Origin: Myxocyprinus asiaticus
Taxonomy: Eukaryota; Chordata; Actinopteri; Cypriniformes; Catostomidae
Direction: 5' to 3'
Assembly: GCF_019703515.2 (NCBI RefSeq)
Contig: NC_059372.1
Span: 17,574,492-17,638,491, forward strand
Length of the DNA stretch: 64,000 bases
This document shows positions 9,736 through 21,890 of this stretch, piece by piece (the stretch's first letter is position 1; the number at the start of each line of letters is the position of its first letter). A program made the translations under genes and the position numbers. Below the pieces are notes generated by a model. It searched no databases. It was not told where the DNA came from and saw only the letters and a list, made by a program, of their open reading frames with translations.

Positions 9736-10180
9736 TGATCATGTAAAACCAGTACAAATGCTGTTATGAAGCTTAGGACAGTAGGCTGGCTGCCAGGAAA
9801 GCTGCTCTGACATTGCCCTAGTAATCCACTGATATTGTTCCATAAAATGAGCTGTATTCCTGTCATTTGCTGCATTGCTGTACTTGTGTTTGGCCAGGTT
9901 GCGGTGGATCTCGCAGAAGCAGGTGTTGCTGCTCGGTGCAGTTCTCCCCCGTGGCCCTTGTGATGGAGAACATCTGGAGAGCCTCTGTTCCGCCCCTTCT
10001 TTCCTGTTACCGGTAAGACCAGGCAATGTAGTGAGCAATATGGTGCATGTCGACACATGGCTCCCAAGTCTCCCCACAGGGTATAGAGTGCCTCCACATC
10101 CAAACTCACTTGAACGGCCCCGCTGATAAACTTCACTAGCTGTATCAGTGTATAAAGGTTTTGCATGGGGGCAGCTATAG
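9736..10180 (-). pseudogene. Unidentified coding-like block, possible pseudogene
   Basis: This GC-richer island inside AT-rich surroundings has two long overlapping minus-strand frames (10205-9714, 163 codons; 10077-9739, 112 codons). Segments look protein-like, for example LVKFISGAVQVSLDVEALY in the first and CFCEIHRNLAKHKYSNA in the second, which suggests a former coding sequence with a frameshift between them. I do not recognise the family. It begins immediately left of a MITE (10182). Alternatives: a conserved non-coding block or chance. Confidence 0.3.
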
Positions 10181-10181
10181 T

Positions 10182-10720
10182 GTTAAAGAAATATTCCGGG
10201 TTCAATACAAGTTAAGCTCAATCGACAGCATTTGTGACGTAATGTTGATAACCACAAAACATAATTTTGACTAGTCCATCCTTTTCTTTAAAAAGAAAGT
10301 ACAGTGAGGCACTTACAATGGAAGTGAATGGGAGCAATTTTTGCAGGGTTTAAAGGCAGAAATGTGAAGTTTATAATTTTATAAAAGCACTTACATTAAT
10401 TCTTCTGTTAAAAATTGTGTATTATTTGAGCTGTAAATTTGTTTAAATCATCATTTTTTACAGTCGTTTTAGGGTTTGTTAACATTACATCGTCATGGCA
10501 ACGAACTTTACACAGAAAAGGTTAGTAAGCAATTTTATCATAGTAAAATCATGTTAACATGCATATTGTTTATGTCTTTTGGCTATACTTTTGAAATAGT
10601 GAGTATTTTAACATTTACGGATTGGCTCCATTTACTTCCATTGTAAATGCCTCACTGTAACCCAGATTTTTTTTTTTATTTTATTTATTTATTTTTTTTT
10701 ATAAAATCACAAATTTAATG
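10182..10720. mobile_element. Family B MITE, copy 1 (right end decayed)
   Basis: Begins TTAAAGAAATATTCCGGG followed by TTCAATACAAGTTAAGCTC. Inside are CTTACAATGGAAGTGAATGG, CATCGTCATGGCAACGAAC and, inverted later, TACTTCCATTGTAAATGCC. This gives the near-palindromic layout of the family. The closing TIR is not present; the copy fades into T-rich sequence near 10680-10700. Confidence 0.8.
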
Positions 10721-12194
10721 GTGGATGGGGACTGAGACTGTCAGGCCCTAACATACTCATTTTATTTTCTATGGAAGCAAAAATTTAATACTGTACATGT
10801 TTGAAACAACATGAGGATAAGTAAATTAGGACAGAATTTTCTTTTTTTGGGGGGAACTCACCATTTAAAAATGACAAAAAATCTGGAGGTGAAAAGAAGA
10901 TACAGGTCGATGAAAGAGTAATTAAGTTCCATGTAGAAATGATAGCACTTTTATCCAAGGTCAGAAGGAATGAGCTGTTTTTTTACACATGCAATATGTA
11001 CTAGTACACACTCATCATCATCTAATGACATCACAGCATCACTATTTGAGTGATGCCGCAGTGTGAGTGCACATTAACTGGAATGAAACATTAGGATCTT
11101 GTGAGAAATAATTTTGAATCGTATTGCAGTGATTGCCACCAAGGCCAAGCCACCGAGATTCAAATGTAGTCATAACTGCTGTTGGTTTGCAGTACAACTC
11201 ACCCAAATGGCAAGAGTTTTCTTCCCAGAAGCCCCTGTAGAAATAAAATATCATACACAGGAATGTTTGATGCCGAGATTTAATTTCCTACCACTCTCCA
11301 TTCAAATAATATATGAAATGAACTCCCAAATTAATTTGCAGCAAGGCTCTAAAGTAACAATGTAATCTCACTGTTAGAGCACAGTTGCAAATGGATTTCT
11401 GTCTCTTGTAATTTCATAAGATGCATTCTGGGGGTCACCTTTAAAGGTGTCACCATTTTTTAAAAACAAAACTATACCGCATGCTGTCGGCAGAAAATTC
11501 TGTTTTGTGCAATCAATTTGTGTAGTATCACGTCCTGTCATGTGGCATATCTTTTTTATTGAGTGGTACTGGTACAGGTGACTAATATTATACCCAGATG
11601 TACATTATAAAGTTGTGGTATCTGCTTACTTGTGCACTACTTAGTGCCTAGAACTTCCAGAGCTGTGTGATGGAACTTTATCAAGGAAGGAAAGGAACAA
11701 AATAGAGAAGATATTTAAGAAGCTCTGTTTTTGAAGCCAAAGATCTCGCCTTTCTTGTGTTTCGTGCTAAATAGCTAATGTGGAGCTATTACACATAAGT
11801 CTCATTGAACTTTGGCACAAAAAAACATGTATTTGTCAATCATTTAAACCTTTTGAGTGACAAAAATGTTGCATATGTTCCACATGAATTCTAATCTTTC
11901 CTGTGAAAGTGATAACATATTGTAAGTCAATTAGACACTAATCCACTAAAGTCGATCAAGCATGTTAAAAATGGGCTGCACAGGTACAATCAGATCAGCT
12001 CTGACTGAGCTTGATTACGCAGTTGGCTGTATCAATGTTAGACATCTATGCCTCTTTTTCTGTCTTTTATGGGAAGGAAAAAGAGAAAACTTTGTGACGC
12101 CATGTCTGGAAGTATTTCCAGCTGACTATCTTTGTTTCAACCCGGTTAGGTTAACAGATCATGGGAAAGAAAGTTGATTTAAGCATTTTTAGTC
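10721..12194. other. Unassigned AT-rich stretch (probable intron)
   Basis: No recognised repeat, exon or RNA gene. Small frames (11114-11365, 11042-11254, 11962-12177) are typical chance ORFs. Confidence 0.5.
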
Positions 12195-12202
12195 ATTATC
12201 AG

Positions 12203-12653
12203 CAGTGTTGGGTGTAATGCATTACTAAATAATTAATTACTGTAAGTAAATTACTTTTTCATTGAAAAAGGTAAAGGATTACTGTTAAATACTGTATAGA
12301 CTATAGAACAATACTATATAAAACAATAGTGAATTTGAAATCGAAATTTAACGTCTAATGTTAAAATATATGTCTTCTAATTTAATGCAGCCCCCTTAAA
12401 TTCTTTGGCCAGTTCATGAATAATTTATTTGATTTTATATATTTTATTTGAAAGAATTAAAAAAACAGATTCATGTCTATCCTTGTATTTTTCATCTGGT
12501 TGAGGTTAATCAGGATTTTAGAAAGTAATTAGTAATAAGTATTGACATTACTTTTCAGACAGAGTAATTAGTACAGTAATCTAATTACACTGTAGAAGAT
12601 GTAATTAGTAGTTAGTAATTAATTACTTTTTTAGAGTAACTTACCCAACACTG
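12203..12653. mobile_element. hAT-type MITE with 8-bp target duplication
   Basis: Terminal inverted repeats CAGTGTTGGGT (12203) and ACCCAACACTG (ending 12653) are perfect over 11 bp. The flanks form an 8-bp target duplication, ATTATCAG at 12195-12202 and ATTATCGG at 12654-12661 (7 of 8 identical), which is the hAT signature. The interior is AT-rich and sub-palindromic with repeated ATTACT/AGTAAT words and has no coding capacity. Confidence 0.85.
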
Positions 12654-12661
12654 ATTATCGG

Positions 12662-14851
12662 ATCTTACCCATAACAAACATGTTACTTGAGTTTTAAAAA
12701 AGTCAGCAACTTTTCACATTTCTAAATGAGAGGTTCAGTTGACACTGTGTTTGTTGCCTTCTCTAACACCTGTCAGGCTATCTGTCTTCTTCACTACCAT
12801 AATATTACCCCATATACTGCAAATCCACTCAGCATTTGCAGAACTTTTCATATGTCAAATGATCCCACCCAAATGCCCCTTAGGACATAACTCAGAGCCT
12901 AAATTTAGGCAATATGTTAAGAGAACCTTTTACTGGCCCCAACTGGTTTTGCTTTTTGTTTGTGGGGACATTTAACACTGATGGGAAATGTCCAAATTGA
13001 AGACTTGTCTTAAAATGTTTGAAGGTCTATTTGAAGTATTACTTCATATTCACTTTGATCTATGTCAAATAATCAGTGATTTTAGTGAAAAATCACAAAG
13101 TGCTAATTCCTATACCACATTGAAATTTGTCTGAAAGTTCTGACATTTACTTACTAACTATTTCAACTGACATTTACAAGGCATCCCTTGTTTTTAAAAG
13201 GTTAATAGTAATCCAATGTCTTATCTTAATTTTAATGAGGAGGAAATTCCACTATTTTCTCAGTAATTCATCTCTCAATATAAGAGAGGCAGACTAGGTC
13301 TTCATATTAGATGAAAAAGCCATGCTTTTCCCCACTGCTCTTGAAGAAACCTGATCAGATTGCTTGTTAATTTCATCATTTCAAAGTTTTATGGATTTTC
13401 CAGTTGCTGCACTTTTCACAAACAAGCTTTTCAGCTGGCCCCTCTCTGGCTCCCCCGTGTATGTCAGCATTTTCTCTGAAGGAAGAATCTAGAGGGCTGA
13501 AAGTTTATAAATAAGCCTTCTATCAAGTTCCACAACAGGTGTGACCTCCCTGTGTCCTAAAACTGAACACTTTCAGTGGCTGATATCTGAAAAGTGGGGG
13601 TAGGGAGCAGAAGAGGGGGATTTACTGCTATCTAAAATAGAGACCTTCATCAACCACCGACTATTACCTTCCATAGCAGTGCATGACTCCTGGCCTTAGT
13701 TTGTTTTACACAAAGCAAGGTTGCCCTTGCTTCTCCTTACTCACATTTGCATGACTTAGGCACCCCGTTAAAGTTGGGCACGGCATTAAGTGTGTATGTC
13801 GCGCCAGTGTGGCAACTGTAGTTATGATTGATAAACAGAATTTGAAGATTCTGCCAGAGAAAAGCACTGGGATCAGGAAAGAGATTCTCTTATAGCAGGG
13901 GAGAACTTTGGATTGGGCTCTCACGGATACAGCAGATATAGTATGTTCCATGACGACATCCAAATCATCCTCCCCATACACCATCACTCACGTGCCCCCT
14001 CAGATTTTTGAGCCAAGTTAATTTTGAATGCAACTTCCCAAAAAAATTATTAAAAAAAAATGTGAATATGAGTTTTTCATTATTAAGTTGCATGATTGTT
14101 GTAGGTAAAAAGTGTTTGTCTAAAGTGCTGTTGAAGAAATCACACATTCACCCATCAAAATTTGGTTTGCTCAATTGAGTCGCACCATCTGCAGATCATT
14201 TGCTTAACACTGGAAGTTTTGTCATCATCTACTCAACCTAATGTCGCTCTAAACTTGTTTTACTTTTTTCCCGTGGAACACAAAAAGAGTTTTCAAAATG
14301 TCATAGCTGCTCTTTTCGATTAAATAAAAATGCATGGTGATCACTCAGTGTAAAGTTTAGTTGCACACTAAAGAAAAACGGCACCACTAGACTAACAAGT
14401 CATACACCTCATCGCCAAGGTGGCGATGGCGCCACTTCAATAATATAGGTGCATGACGCCACTGAACACTCGTACACCTTCCCATCCATAGACTAGACAA
14501 AAAGAAAATGTTTCCCATTGCTCTTAAGACTTTTGCACTGTGCAATATAAGTCTAATGCCCAATGTAAATGGACAGTAAGTGCTATGACCCACTCTTTTA
14601 AAGCTCACCACTGACCACATTACATCGTCTGCATCATTTGCAGAATAGCACATACTGTATGCTTTTATGTGGTGTATGCTCAAAGCACATGATTTCTCTG
14701 CATTCTGATTAGAGAGAACATTGTTCCATTGTACTCAGCAAGAAAATTTCAATATTTCCAGAAGAACATGTTTTCCATGAGAACAAGTTTAAAATGGAAC
14801 TGGGTTGATTTTCTGCTGTTCAATGACTTCTCAACAAAGTCTGTTATTGTA
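12662..14851. other. Unassigned stretch with a faint MITE trace
   Basis: No gene recognised. Around 14215-14300 the sequence TCATCATCTACTCAACCTAATG and TTCCCGTGGAACACAAAAAG looks like a heavily decayed family A MITE. Frames at 13706-13987 and 14387-14683 (minus) have no known domain. Confidence 0.45.
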
Positions 14852-15168
14852 TTAAAAGGATAGTTCACTAAAAATGAAAATTCTGTCATCATGTTGTTGT
14901 TCCAAACCTGTAGGACTTTCTTTTTTTCTTCTGTGGAACACAAAAGGAAATGTTAGGCGAGATGTTAGCGTCATTCACCATTTACTTTAATTGCATCTTT
15001 TTTCCATACAATGAAAGTGAATGTTGACTGAGGCTAACATTCTCCATCTCTGCATCTCTAACATCTCCTTCCCACAATTCCACAAAAGAAAGAAAGTCAT
15101 ATGGGTTTGGAACAACATGTGTCTGAGTAAATGATGACAGAATTTACATTTTTTAACCATCCCTTTAA
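14852..15168. mobile_element. Family A MITE, copy 1
   Basis: The ends TTAAAAGGATAGTTCACT and AACCATCCCTTTAA are inverted. Internal landmarks are AAAATTCTGTCATCATG, GTTGTTCCAAACCTGTAGG, CTGTGGAACACAAAAGG and, inverted, GTTTGGAACAACATG. TTAA at both ends may be the target duplication. No ORF. Confidence 0.85.
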
Positions 15169-15640
15169 CAAAGTGGAAAGGTTAAATCGGAGCCTCTGCA
15201 GATCCCAGTGTGGAAGGGATGGTCCCGAGAACAGGGAGGAGACCTGAAGGGCACCTCCTTTACCACTCACACCTGATATGTTGTCAGCTCAATGCAGGCT
15301 TAGGACAACAAACAGGTTAGAAGAGCTGCCCATGTCACCCATGCCTAAATCCGCCACTGCTGGTATGATCTTGAGCACTCCACATGATGTTTGTAATGAC
15401 GTTTACTCAAATGTGTTGCAAGCAATTCCAGCACATTTAGTCATATGGATATAGTCTGTAAAACCAATCAATGAGAACCTTGATGATTTGTTAGTCCTCC
15501 TTCCTGGAGAAATGGATCATTGCCATGATTGTAATCTTGGTACATTATACAGTACTATTAGAAACCAGAAATGGAAAGTTAGACAACAAGTCAATAAGAC
15601 AACTTTAATGTTGGCTTGAAACAGCCTTGCTTGCAAGGAT
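15169..15640. other. Unassigned stretch
   Basis: Contains a short fragment near 15325-15355 (GCCCATGTCACCCATGCCTA) matching the outer part of the palindromic MITE at 1013-1346. Otherwise nothing recognised. Confidence 0.5.
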
Positions 15641-15650
15641 AGACATCTTG

Positions 15651-15880
15651 CAGACAGACGGACGGACGGACGGAAAGACAGACAGATAGACAGATGGTTG
15701 CTAAGGTGCTCTGTGTGTAGCTATTGTGTTGCTAGGTAATTGCTGGGGTGTTCCAAGTGGTTTTTGTGGGTGGTTGCTAGGGCATTGCTAGATGTATAAC
15801 GTGTTCTGGGTGGCTGTTAGGGCACTGATAGGCAGTTTCTAGGGCCTTGTGGGTGGTTGCTTGTGTATACTGGATGGTTG
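15651..15880. repeat. GACG/GACA microsatellite plus degenerate minisatellite
   Basis: Positions 15651-15692 are (GACG)n grading into (GACA/GATA)n. From about 15693 to 15880 there are roughly 20-25-bp degenerate units built on GGTGGTTGCTAGGGC, with at least six recognisable occurrences of TTGCTAGG-like words. The same motif is common in cyprinid genomes. Confidence 0.75.
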
Positions 15881-16465
15881 TGTTAGCTGTTTGCATTTAA
15901 TTAATATAAGGGTGCATAATGTTATTTGATTGAAGTGTGTTATGAATTATTACACTGGGAACTTTAATGGGAATTTGGCTGGACAAAATTCTGAATGTGG
16001 CTAATGATTCCATGAAGAGATAAACAGCTGAAATAGCACCACATAAAATGTGAGATTAGTATACAAGACCTAATGCAAGGGGCACAGAGCACCCTTTGTC
16101 TCACCCCCTATCGGAGAGTGTCAAAAGCATATAAATATTTTAGAATGAGGTGTGCACACGGGCACAACTCCCTCACCAGGCATCTGGTCTCTGGGCTCTC
16201 AGAGGGAGACAGGTGCACATGCATGAAAGAGGATTTATTTTCTAAAATAGCATTTAGCATTTTCCTCCTCCTGGAGATCCCTGTCTGTGAGAAATTCTAG
16301 TGTAATCATACACCATGCTCTTGGAAAACTTTCAAAGTTGATCCTCAGAGACATATGATGGCTTATCCAAAAGAGAAGATAGGGGGTGAATAAGCGAATT
16401 ATTATTCAGACAAAGAAGAAAAGGACACCCAAACTGCACAGCAGGTGTCCTAAAGTAGCTGAATC
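15881..16465. other. Unassigned stretch
   Basis: No gene or repeat recognised. The 75-codon + frame at 16073-16300 has no domain. Confidence 0.5.
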
Positions 16466-16809
16466 TTAAAGCTGAAGAATGTAATTTCTGCGCCATTAGC
16501 GCCACCAAATGGAATTGCAAAAATAAACTTTCTGAATCGGCCCCCATAGGTGCGGCCCCCCCCCCCGTCTGCCATTGGTCAAAGAAAGAGATAGTCTCTC
16601 CCCAATTAGTTAAGTAACGTTGTTGGGGCGGGTCTAAGCGGGTTGCTCAAAACAAACAGAGCAATTTTCATAGCACCACAGAAACACAGTGATTACATTT
16701 TTATTTTTTTGTTAACCTATGAATGGCTTACTTTTAGTTGTATCTGCATATTAAGCTGGGATAGAAGAAAGTATTTGAACACTGAAAAAGATACATACTT
16801 CAGCTTTAA
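16466..16809. mobile_element. Family D MITE, copy 1
   Basis: The ends TTAAAGCTGAAG and CTTCAGCTTTAA are inverted repeats. Internal landmarks shared with copies at 28285 and 47705: GCGCCACCAAATGGAATTGC, GCCATTGGTCAAAGAAA, and GAAAGTATTTGAACA. A poly-C run at 16557-16566 is inside it. No coding capacity. Confidence 0.8.
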
Positions 16810-17560
16810 ATATTGCCTAAATGGATAATGAAGTTCATAGTTTAGTGCAAATGCTTGTGTTTTGTATTATTTTCTAATTTAATAAAAAAAATAATTACAA
16901 GCTATAATCTGCATAACAATTTGAGAGAAAGGTTTAATTGAAAATTTCACATGAAATTGAGAATTGTTTAGTATATAGTATGTGTCCCTTTTGCTTGAGC
17001 TGGCATAGACTCCACACATTTGTACAAAACCTGATGATCCATGTTATTTCAGCATGATTTGTGAATGTTCCAAAGACCATCTTATGTATTTCAATACATA
17101 CAAGGAAATGTGACCTTTTGTATTATTGAGGAGTTCACATGGTCAATGTCTCAAATTAGCTTACAATTGATTAGTGACCTAGAAGTAGTGAAATAGAATA
17201 GAAATAGCTGTAATATTTCTTCTTTATTTCACATCATTTCTTTTGTTTAAAAACATTTAAAATATTAACATTTTCTGTTAATTTCCAGATTTAAAATAAA
17301 ACATCCCAAATTTTGAACGTGTTTTAGACTTTTGGACTCCACCATTTCTTGAAGAGCTTTTTTTGTTTTGTTGTCTTCATATGGTGGTTTGTTTAGATCC
17401 TGTCATATATTTTCTTGTTTTGGGCCTTCAAATATAAGTTCTGCTCAGTGGCTTGTCTTCTTAACTTAACTAATGTAGTGCAACTTTGTTCAAAGATTTA
17501 ATTGTGTTTTACAAAGGATGTGCTAGACAAAAGTTACAAGGTCTCTTCCGCTGTTAAGCA
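16810..17560. other. Unassigned AT-rich stretch
   Basis: No recognised gene or repeat. Near 17318-17335, GTTTTAGACTTTTGGACTCC resembles a Tc1 terminus but has no partner. Confidence 0.5.
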
Positions 17561-18420
17561 CCATGAAGAAAAGCACTCTGATATTGAGACTAATATCTTT
17601 GACATTGTCTTGTGATGCTTGTGTTAAAAGGCCTGTTTATTTTCATCATTAGAGGAATCTGTTGTCTCCTGAACAAGCGGGTCGAGCTTGCACTCCCAGT
17701 GAGCCTCTGTGTCTTGTTTTTTGTTTCTCTCTCTTTCTCTCTCTCTCTCTCTTTTAGTTTTTCCATTCCAGTCATCAAATGTCGCTTGCAACATAATGAG
17801 AGATGTGGCAATTAATTTTCTTTTAATCAAGGTTGAAATGAAGTAAATTGGTACAGCTCTGCAAGCCCTCATTTTCTATTTTTGCAGTGATGCAAAACAA
17901 ATACGATAAAATTATGGCCCTCCTCACCTTCAGTAATTAGAAAGCGTGAATGATCAGAGAAGATGATATGTGATATACAGCGCCTGCAACTCTCGCTCTC
18001 CCCCAGAGATCGCATTCCGTCTCTTTTGAAACAGATGACCATGTTTTCCTCCCTGTGCACGCCATTCTCCTCTTCCTTTTTTCTGCACTTGAGTTACAGA
18101 CAGAGAGAGCAGCTTAACGTGACATTGACTGCTATGTTGTTGTAATGCCTCTCAAATCTTATTAAAGACCACGACTGCAAAAGACCTCGCTGACTCCACA
18201 CATTTCCACTAACTATGTTGTTTCAGTATCCTACAAGCTGATTAAGAATTTATTAAAATTAGATTTTAACTCTGCGCCCAGATATCTTATCAGCACCATA
18301 TGGCTGCATGACGAGCATTATTGGTAGACAGCATTAATAAACACAGAGCACTTGCCTACCTCCATTGAGCTTTGTCAATGTGTCCTTTTGAAATGATGCC
18401 ACTGTCAGGGGTTCTGCTGG
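17560..18420. other. Repeat-free complex block, possible conserved non-coding DNA
   Basis: Complex, moderately GC-balanced sequence without transposon landmarks, apart from a short (TC)n run at 17728-17753. It has homeodomain-type TAAT sites (for example GCAATTAATTTTC near 17808 and CATTAATAAAC near 18331). Frames on both strands are short and mutually overlapping. No evidence for a gene. Conservation is inferred only from appearance. Confidence 0.25.
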
Positions 18421-18897
18421 TTTTGTTTCAGTAAAGATGAAGATTTTACTGGTCATTGAGTGGTAAGCCAACACAGTACCAGTACAGTATATTTATTGTA
18501 CAAAATAAACTAAATGTCCTTAAAACATTGAAATTTAACAACAGCATAGGCCTAACAATATGTAATATTTTTTATATAAAATAGGCCAGTGATTCACTGC
18601 ACTAAACATGTTTATCTTCATTCTTGAGGATGTGGGGATGTCATGCAACATGTCCACATTTGCATCTGGGCATATGATCTATTAAGTTATTCAGAAATAC
18701 ATTAAAAATGCAATTCACACAAAACCATTACTTGAATACACTTCCACTATGATTAACAAGTGGTGTTACAATCCAGAGATATAATAAAATAATAATAATA
18801 AAAGTAAAACAAAATAAAGTCTCATTAAATGCTGAAATTCATAAAAAAAAGAAATGTTGGCAAAAGTAGTTTAGAATAATCTTGTATTATTATTTCT

Positions 18898-18900
18898 TAA

Positions 18901-18933
<33 letters not shown>

Positions 18934-18936
18934 AGC
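18898..18936. repeat. A-rich (AAAAAT)n tract
   Basis: Six or more AAAAAT/AAAAT units. Confidence 0.9.
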
Positions 18937-19037
18937 AGCGAAAAGAATTGGGTTTAAAATATTATTAATATTTGAAAAATGTGTCCACCAAATCAAAATC
19001 AGGTAGTTTAAAACAGAGAGGACTCCTTTAGTTTTTG

Positions 19038-19121
<84 letters not shown>

Positions 19122-19132
19122 TTTTTTTTTTT
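19038..19132. repeat. Compound (TA)n(TG)n(T)n microsatellite
   Basis: About ten TA units, then about 30 TG units (19059-19118), then a 15-16-bp T run. Frames with histidine/threonine or valine/cysteine runs across it are artefacts. Confidence 0.97.
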
Positions 19133-20419
19133 GTCAAATGGAAAATATCTTAATATTCATGACTCAAAAAACAATGCAAAAAACAAAAAAATATTTACTT
19201 GATGGTTACACCACTTTACCTTTTTATGTCATTAAATAATTTTTTTAATTGTAGAAAATGCTAAATGTTTTCAACCATGCATGAAATCAACATGGACACT
19301 TATTTGGAACGTAATGTGTTTAAACTCATTTTTTATCATCTCGGACAACTTATTTGTCAATGACCCATCTGCCTAGTTTGCCTAGCTTCAAAATACCAAA
19401 AAAAAATTGAGTGTTTGATTTGATGCACTGGCTTTGATGTCAACAACAATAGATAATGGAAGCTCCCTTTTAAACGTTTATAAGCCCATTTTGCCATCCT
19501 AACTATGATTATATGGTCAGTTGCATTTTATTTACATTAAGCATTGTTTTTATCTGCAACCCTATCAAAACAGACCCACCAGTTGAGAACCACAGATTAA
19601 TATTATAACTGAATTACTGCATATTCTCTTTTGAGTGCAGAATAATTGTACTGAGTTTGATTTAAGTTGAACACTTATATATACATATGTTTCGAGACAT
19701 TTATACTTAGTAAAAAAAAAAAAAAAAAAAGAATTATCTTGTGCACACATGCCTGTGTTTTTGTTTTGATTTGATACGGTAATGTGCAGACAAGGCTCCA
19801 CACTTTCATTTCCTGAGTAAGTGATTAAGGAAGTGACCACCTACCTGTTATTGTGTGCAAGTGGAACAAATAAATGAACATGGACAACACATTGTTACAC
19901 AGAGGGGTTCCCAAACATAGGCAGCTTAAATTATCTGAGAATGTTCTTATACGCTCAGTTACTTCTTGAACACCTGTTAATAGTCCTGCATTCTTAATTC
20001 TACAGGTTAATATGTAAGACATTCTGCAGACTAGGGATATTAATAAAATAACCCAAAGGCTGATGACAGCATTAACTCAAGTCAGCAGAGATGGGATAGA
20101 ATTATAACAGCTGCCCACTCGGTTAAATTTCTCTGTCTCCACCCTGTTCTCTCCCTCCCCTGATTCACCCATCAGCTCACAAAGCTGCTGCTTATTTACT
20201 GAGCATAGGCAGCTGCCAGCCCTCCTAACTTCCGGTTGGAAGACAGACGCCTGCTTCTAGAGGACATTGCCTGTACATATCTTTATCTAATTAAGGTGAA
20301 TGCCAGTTGCCTGCCCTTCCACACTATGCCAGTGAGTTTCACAGTCGACCTTAATTATTCTCTACCAGGGATCTGTCTTAACATTAACATGAAAATCAAA
20401 ATGGACCCCATTTGCTTTA
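19133..20419. other. Unassigned stretch
   Basis: No gene or repeat recognised beyond an A run at 19711-19730. The block 20100-20350 is GC-richer and repeat-free but has no exon signals that I trust. Confidence 0.45.
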
Positions 20420-20624
20420 TTAAAGAGATAGTTCATCCAAAAATAAAAATTCTGTCATAGATTACTCACCCTTATATTGTTCCAAACCTGTACGACTTTC
20501 TTTCTTTCGTGGAACTCAAAAGGAGATGAAAGGCGATGAAAATTAAAAGATGAAAGTTTGATATACCACATGGGGCTGAATAAATCACTATACAGGATTG
20601 TATTTTTGTGTGAACTAACCCTAA
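20420..20624. mobile_element. Family A MITE, copy 2 (internally shortened)
   Basis: The left end TTAAAGAGATAGTTCATCC and the right end TGTGTGAACTAACCCTAA are inverted. It retains ATTGTTCCAAACCTGTACG and CGTGGAACTCAAAAGGAG, but the second half is shortened and diverged. Confidence 0.75.
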
Positions 20625-21611
20625 GTAACTAAGTTCTTGGTCTTATTGTGAATGATTCATTGGTGCAAGATTTGGTTGAGACCGTCATATCTGCCTCTAT
20701 CTCTCATGTCACAATAAACACCTAATATTTTAAGCTATTTTTCCTCTTTTGGTGCATTATTCATGAAATCCAATTGAGAGGAGACACTGGTTAAAGCTTA
20801 TTATCTTAGAAGTGATTATACACAGTGAATCCAGTTTCATGGCTTTCTGCTTGTGTAGGGAAAAGGTGTCCTCACATTAAAAATGCTTACATGTCAGCAG
20901 GACCAAATGGACAGTGCTTTATCACTTTGTCAATGCAGATGTTAGAAGTGATATTCATCAATTTGTCAATTTCTATTGTTCTCTCCAGTTTGTGGTATTG
21001 TTTGCGTTGTTGGGTTCACATAGAATGCATGAAAACTATTCTCTTTGTTCAAACTGTCTGTACACCCATCCTATTCTGGTTAGACATCAACAAACACTTA
21101 TGAGAAACATATTTTACCTGCCCTTTTTTGATGAGAAAAATATTCTTGTTTATGTCTCGTTTATACCAGGTCCCTGGGTTGTTCTGCATTAGACACTACT
21201 ATTCAGGTCTCTTCTTTCAATAACGATGACCAGTGACATGAAAGAAAAATTCAACCAAATAAGTGGACAAAAGAAAACTAATTGCTTTAAGTGGTTCCAC
21301 CTAGCAGTATAGCTTTCCTAACCTTGTCCTACATTGTGATTAGCTTTCAATGTTTTATAATTAGTGATGGCACTGGAGAAGTCAGAAGGCTAAGGGTTTG
21401 TTGGGTCTGCCCTTGAGAGCCGCTCTAATGAATCAGTGGATGGCAATAATTGTGCTAGTCATTACGGAATCAAGTGATCTGCAGTATAATGTATTGATTT
21501 TTGGTCTTTCTTACTACATAATTATTCTGTATCACAGTATTGCACCATAAGGGGAATCGACTGAAGGTTTGAAATTTTACATATGTCTCATTCACTAATA
21601 AAATAGAGAAT
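20625..21611. other. Unassigned stretch
   Basis: Two overlapping 92-codon + frames (20825-21103 and 20914-21192) show no known domain and no splice context that I can defend. No repeat recognised. Confidence 0.4.
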
Positions 21612-21890
21612 TTAAAGAGATAGTTCAACCAAAAATTAAAATTTTGTCATTATTCACTCACTCTCATATTGTTCCAAACCCATATGACTTAATTTCTGCC
21701 GTGGAACACAAAAGGAGATGTTGGGCAGAATGTTAGCCTTATTTACCTTTCACTTTTATTGTATGAAAAAAAGATGTCTAACATCTCCTTTTGTGTTACA
21801 AAGTCATACAGGTTTGGAACAACAAGAGTCTGAGTAAATAATGACAGATGTTTTTTTTTTTTTTTTTTTTTTTTTTGGGTAAATAAAATA
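21612..21890. mobile_element. Family A MITE, copy 3
   Basis: Starts TTAAAGAGATAGTTCAACC; carries TATTGTTCCAAACCCATATG, GTGGAACACAAAAGGAGATG and the inverted GTTTGGAACAACAAGAG. The right end is disrupted by a T run of about 29 bases (21850-21876). Confidence 0.85.

Noticed and set aside
15651..15880. CRISPR-like or regularly spaced repeat array
   Set aside because: Units are degenerate, contiguous and minisatellite-like; the genome is a vertebrate.
20825..21192. Two overlapping 92-codon frames as an exon
   Set aside because: Hydrophobic but without known motif; no splice context that I could defend.
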